NCBI GenBank assembly: GCA_938041275.1 | Contig: CALISH010000090.1 | Coordinates: forward strand, 1-7,754 | DNA: 7,754 nt | Direction: 5' to 3' | Source of the DNA: an uncultured Solobacterium sp. | GTDB lineage: Bacteria > Bacillota_I > Bacilli_A > Erysipelotrichales > Erysipelotrichaceae | Part shown: piece after piece, positions 6,197-7,754 of the stretch | How the letters are laid out: each line of letters starts with the position of its first letter | Numbering within the stretch: position 1 is the stretch's first letter | Notes under the pieces: model-generated | Told to the model about the DNA's origin: nothing | The model's input: only the letters and a program-made list of their open reading frames with translations | Databases searched by the model: none | Position numbers and translations under genes: made by a program

Positions 6197-6951
6197 TGGA
6201 ATTCATTAATACTATTGTCACGTTAGTGATACGCTATTGGCCTAGTCTATTACTAGGTATCCAAACTACACTCATCGTTGCCTTATCTGGTACGATTATT
6301 GGTCTTGTGATCGGTTTATTCATCGGTGGTTTACGTGCTGTAAAAGTAGATCGTACATCCCCTATCTTTGTAAAAATTCTAAAGAAGATTTTCCAAGTAC
6401 TATCAAGTATTTATATCGGTATCTTCCGTGGTACTCCAATGATGGTTCAAGCAGTATTTATTTACTATGCGCTATTAAATGTCATTCACTGGACCAATCT
6501 TCAAGCAGCTATCTTTGTTATCTCCATTAATACAGGTGCATATATGTCAGAAATTATACGTTCTGGCATTCAATCAGTCGACCCAGGACAGATGGAAGCT
6601 GCACGTTCTCTTGGTCTATCCAATGGACAAGCAATGTTAAATGTTATCTTGCCACAGGCAATTCGTAATGCCTTTCCCGCTATCGGTAATGAATTTATTG
6701 TAAACATTAAGGACTCATCTGTACTAATGATTATCTCAATTACAGAACTGATGTTCCAGGCAAAATCTATTGCTGGAACAACTTACAAATTCTCAGAAAC
6801 ATATTTTATCGAAGCACTGATTTATTTAATCTTAACAACAGTTACTTCAATAATCTTAAATGCAATTGAAAAGAAATTAAATCAAACTAGTTCGAGTCTT
6901 CCACAAAGTGTCACAACACCTGAACAAATGCAGTTCAGTGGAAAAGAATGA
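6196..6951 (+). CDS. Amino acid (probably lysine) ABC transporter permease
   Basis: A 251-residue HisM/GlnP-type integral membrane subunit. It shows roughly five hydrophobic segments (about 17-45, 69-95, 102-118, 168-186, 203-224). The conserved cytoplasmic coupling loop starts EAARSLGLSNGQ (134-145) and continues with ILPQAIRNAFPAIGNEF (151-167) and IKDSSVL (171-177), which contacts the ATPase. FRGTPMMVQ (77-85) is also typical of the polar amino acid uptake family. With only one permease gene, the channel is probably a homodimer. Its start forms a TAATG junction with the binding-protein gene, so translation is probably coupled; only a weak purine-rich site (GGCGG, 6181-6185) is visible. The last 20 or so residues are polar and rich in Ser, Thr and Gln, probably a cytoplasmic tail. 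Confidence 0.93.
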   Translation: MEFINTIVTLVIRYWPSLLLGIQTTLIVALSGTIIGLVIGLFIGGLRAVKVDRTSPIFVKILKKIFQVLSSIYIGIFRGTPMMVQAVFIYYALLNVIHWTNLQAAIFVISINTGAYMSEIIRSGIQSVDPGQMEAARSLGLSNGQAMLNVILPQAIRNAFPAIGNEFIVNIKDSSVLMIISITELMFQAKSIAGTTYKFSETYFIEALIYLILTTVTSIILNAIEKKLNQTSSSLPQSVTTPEQMQFSGKE

Positions 6952-6969
6952 TAGAAAGGAAACGTCAGA

Positions 6970-7701
6970 ATGTATAATCCACTTGTAGAAATTAAAGATA
7001 TCCATAAAAGCTTTGGCTCATTAGAAGTATTAAAAGGCGTTGACTTTTCTGTCAATCAAGGCGAAGTTGTTTGTCTAATTGGTAAATCTGGTTCAGGCAA
7101 ATCTACATTGCTTCGTTGTATTAACTTATTAGAAACTCCAGATAGCGGAATGATTCATGTATTTGGTGAAGATGTACTTTCTATAAAGGACGTTAACCAG
7201 TTCCGTAAACGCGTCGGTATGTGTTTCCAACAGTTCAATCTCTTTGCAAATTACTCTGTCATTGATAACTGCATTATGCCACAGTTAAAAGTACTGAAAG
7301 TCTCTAAACAGAAAGCCACAGAAACTGCATTATATTATCTTGAAAAAGTAGGTATGCAAGAATTTGCAAATGCAGATGTCAGAAGATTATCCGGAGGACA
7401 AAAACAACGTGTCGCAATTGCTCGTGCACTATGTATGCAACCAGAAATCATGTTGTTTGATGAGCCTACTTCCGCATTGGATCCAGAAATGGTAAACGAA
7501 ATACTAGCAGTCATCAAACAGCTAGCAGAAGAAGGATTAACAATGATTCTTGTTACACACGAAATGAATTTCGCAAGAAATGTTGCGAATCGAGTAATCT
7601 TTATGGATAACGGTAAGATTGAAGAACAAGGAGCTCCTGAAGAAATCTTTACAAACCCAAAGAGTGAACGCACAAAAGAATTCTTGAATGCTGTTTTATA
7701 A
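6970..7701 (+). CDS. Amino acid (probably lysine) ABC transporter ATP-binding protein
   Basis: A 243-residue HisP/GlnQ-type ATPase that powers the importer at the inner face of the membrane. All motifs are intact: Walker A GKSGSGKST (38-46), Q-loop at Gln87/Gln88 (FQQFNLF), signature LSGGQKQR (140-147), Walker B IMLFDEP (160-166) with Glu165, D-loop SALD (168-171) and H-loop His197 (VTHEMN). Length is normal for the family. Start ATG at 6970 follows an AAAGGAAA Shine-Dalgarno (6956-6963) in an 18-nt gap after the permease stop. The gene ends TTTTATAA, where the final A appears to be the first base contributed by an antisense group II intron. The coding sequence seems functional; whether the original protein had a different last residue or two cannot be told from this window. 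Confidence 0.95.
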   Translation: MYNPLVEIKDIHKSFGSLEVLKGVDFSVNQGEVVCLIGKSGSGKSTLLRCINLLETPDSGMIHVFGEDVLSIKDVNQFRKRVGMCFQQFNLFANYSVIDNCIMPQLKVLKVSKQKATETALYYLEKVGMQEFANADVRRLSGGQKQRVAIARALCMQPEIMLFDEPTSALDPEMVNEILAVIKQLAEEGLTMILVTHEMNFARNVANRVIFMDNGKIEEQGAPEEIFTNPKSERTKEFLNAVL

Positions 7702-7754
7702 TCGAGTAGGAGGAAGTTTTAAAGAGTTTTAAAACTTCCGACCTCTCACACCAC
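7701..7754 (-). mobile_element. 3' end of a group II intron (domain VI), rest outside window
   Basis: Read on the minus strand, the last 54 bases have the layout of group II intron domain VI. A GTGGTGTGA lead-in (7754-7746) is followed by GAGAGG (7747-7742), an 11-bp hairpin GGAAGTTTTAA/TTAAAACTTCC (arms 7729-7739 and 7712-7722), then CCTACTCGAT (7710-7701). AGG pairs with CCT and GAG with CTC, leaving one unpaired A at 7707, seven bases from a 3' end in AT. That is the branch-point position and AY ending of group II introns. The GTGTGAGAGG run is, from memory, typical of the domain V-VI junction in bacterial introns. Domain V and any reverse transcriptase gene would lie right of the window on the minus strand. 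The hairpin is directly seen; the intron identity is recognition without a search. Confidence 0.75.

Noticed and set aside
7335..7673. Minus-strand open frame of 112 codons inside the ATPase gene
   Set aside because: It is antisense to the signature, Walker B and H-loop region. Such long antisense frames are common opposite ABC ATPases, and no start signal is visible.
7704..7747. Intrinsic terminator of the ABC transporter operon
   Set aside because: The hairpin is strong, but on the plus strand it is followed by GACCTCTCAC with no T-run. The bulged A and AT end fit group II intron domain VI on the minus strand better. It may still slow polymerase incidentally.

Overview
The window looks like a chromosomal segment from an AT-rich, low-GC Gram-positive bacterium (Bacillota). 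The evidence is A/T-ending codons, purine-rich Shine-Dalgarno sites, a lipoprotein-type ABC importer and a lysine (L-box) riboswitch. Gene content and protein style would suit the Erysipelotrichia, but that placement is an impression and not shown by the sequence.

Left half (1-4319, minus strand): a compact operon read right to left. It holds truB (tRNA pseudouridine-55 synthase), ribF (riboflavin kinase/FAD synthetase), an RsmF-like RNA m5C methyltransferase, and a RelA/SpoT-domain protein that runs off the left edge. The first three genes overlap at their joints, and the fourth begins 12 nt after the third ends with its Shine-Dalgarno touching that stop codon. This points to one coupled transcript. 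The RelA/SpoT-domain gene (1-1189) is open throughout.

Centre (4280-4338): a very short divergent promoter region. Two extended -10 promoters (TGnTATAAT) face away from each other and overlap, so that each -35 shares bases with the other's -10, around a perfect 12-bp palindrome. The left promoter leaves truB almost no leader. The right one drives a TtcA-family PP-loop tRNA thiolation protein that has its own strong Shine-Dalgarno.

Right half (5107-7701, plus strand): a promoter, a lysine riboswitch, an intrinsic terminator, and then a three-gene polar amino acid ABC importer (lipoprotein binding protein, permease, ATPase). The riboswitch makes lysine the most likely substrate: bound lysine should favour the terminator and shut off uptake.

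Right edge (7701-7754): read on the minus strand, this matches the 3' end of a group II intron, namely domain VI with a bulged branch-point A seven bases from the end. The rest of the intron should lie beyond the window. It abuts the ATPase gene so closely that it appears to supply the last base of the stop codon.

Apart from the intron tip this is mainly housekeeping DNA. I see no CRISPR array, tRNA, rRNA or obvious new multi-gene system. The least familiar parts are the RelA/SpoT-domain protein with its altered G-loop and long C-terminal half, the interlocked divergent promoters, and the intron junction.
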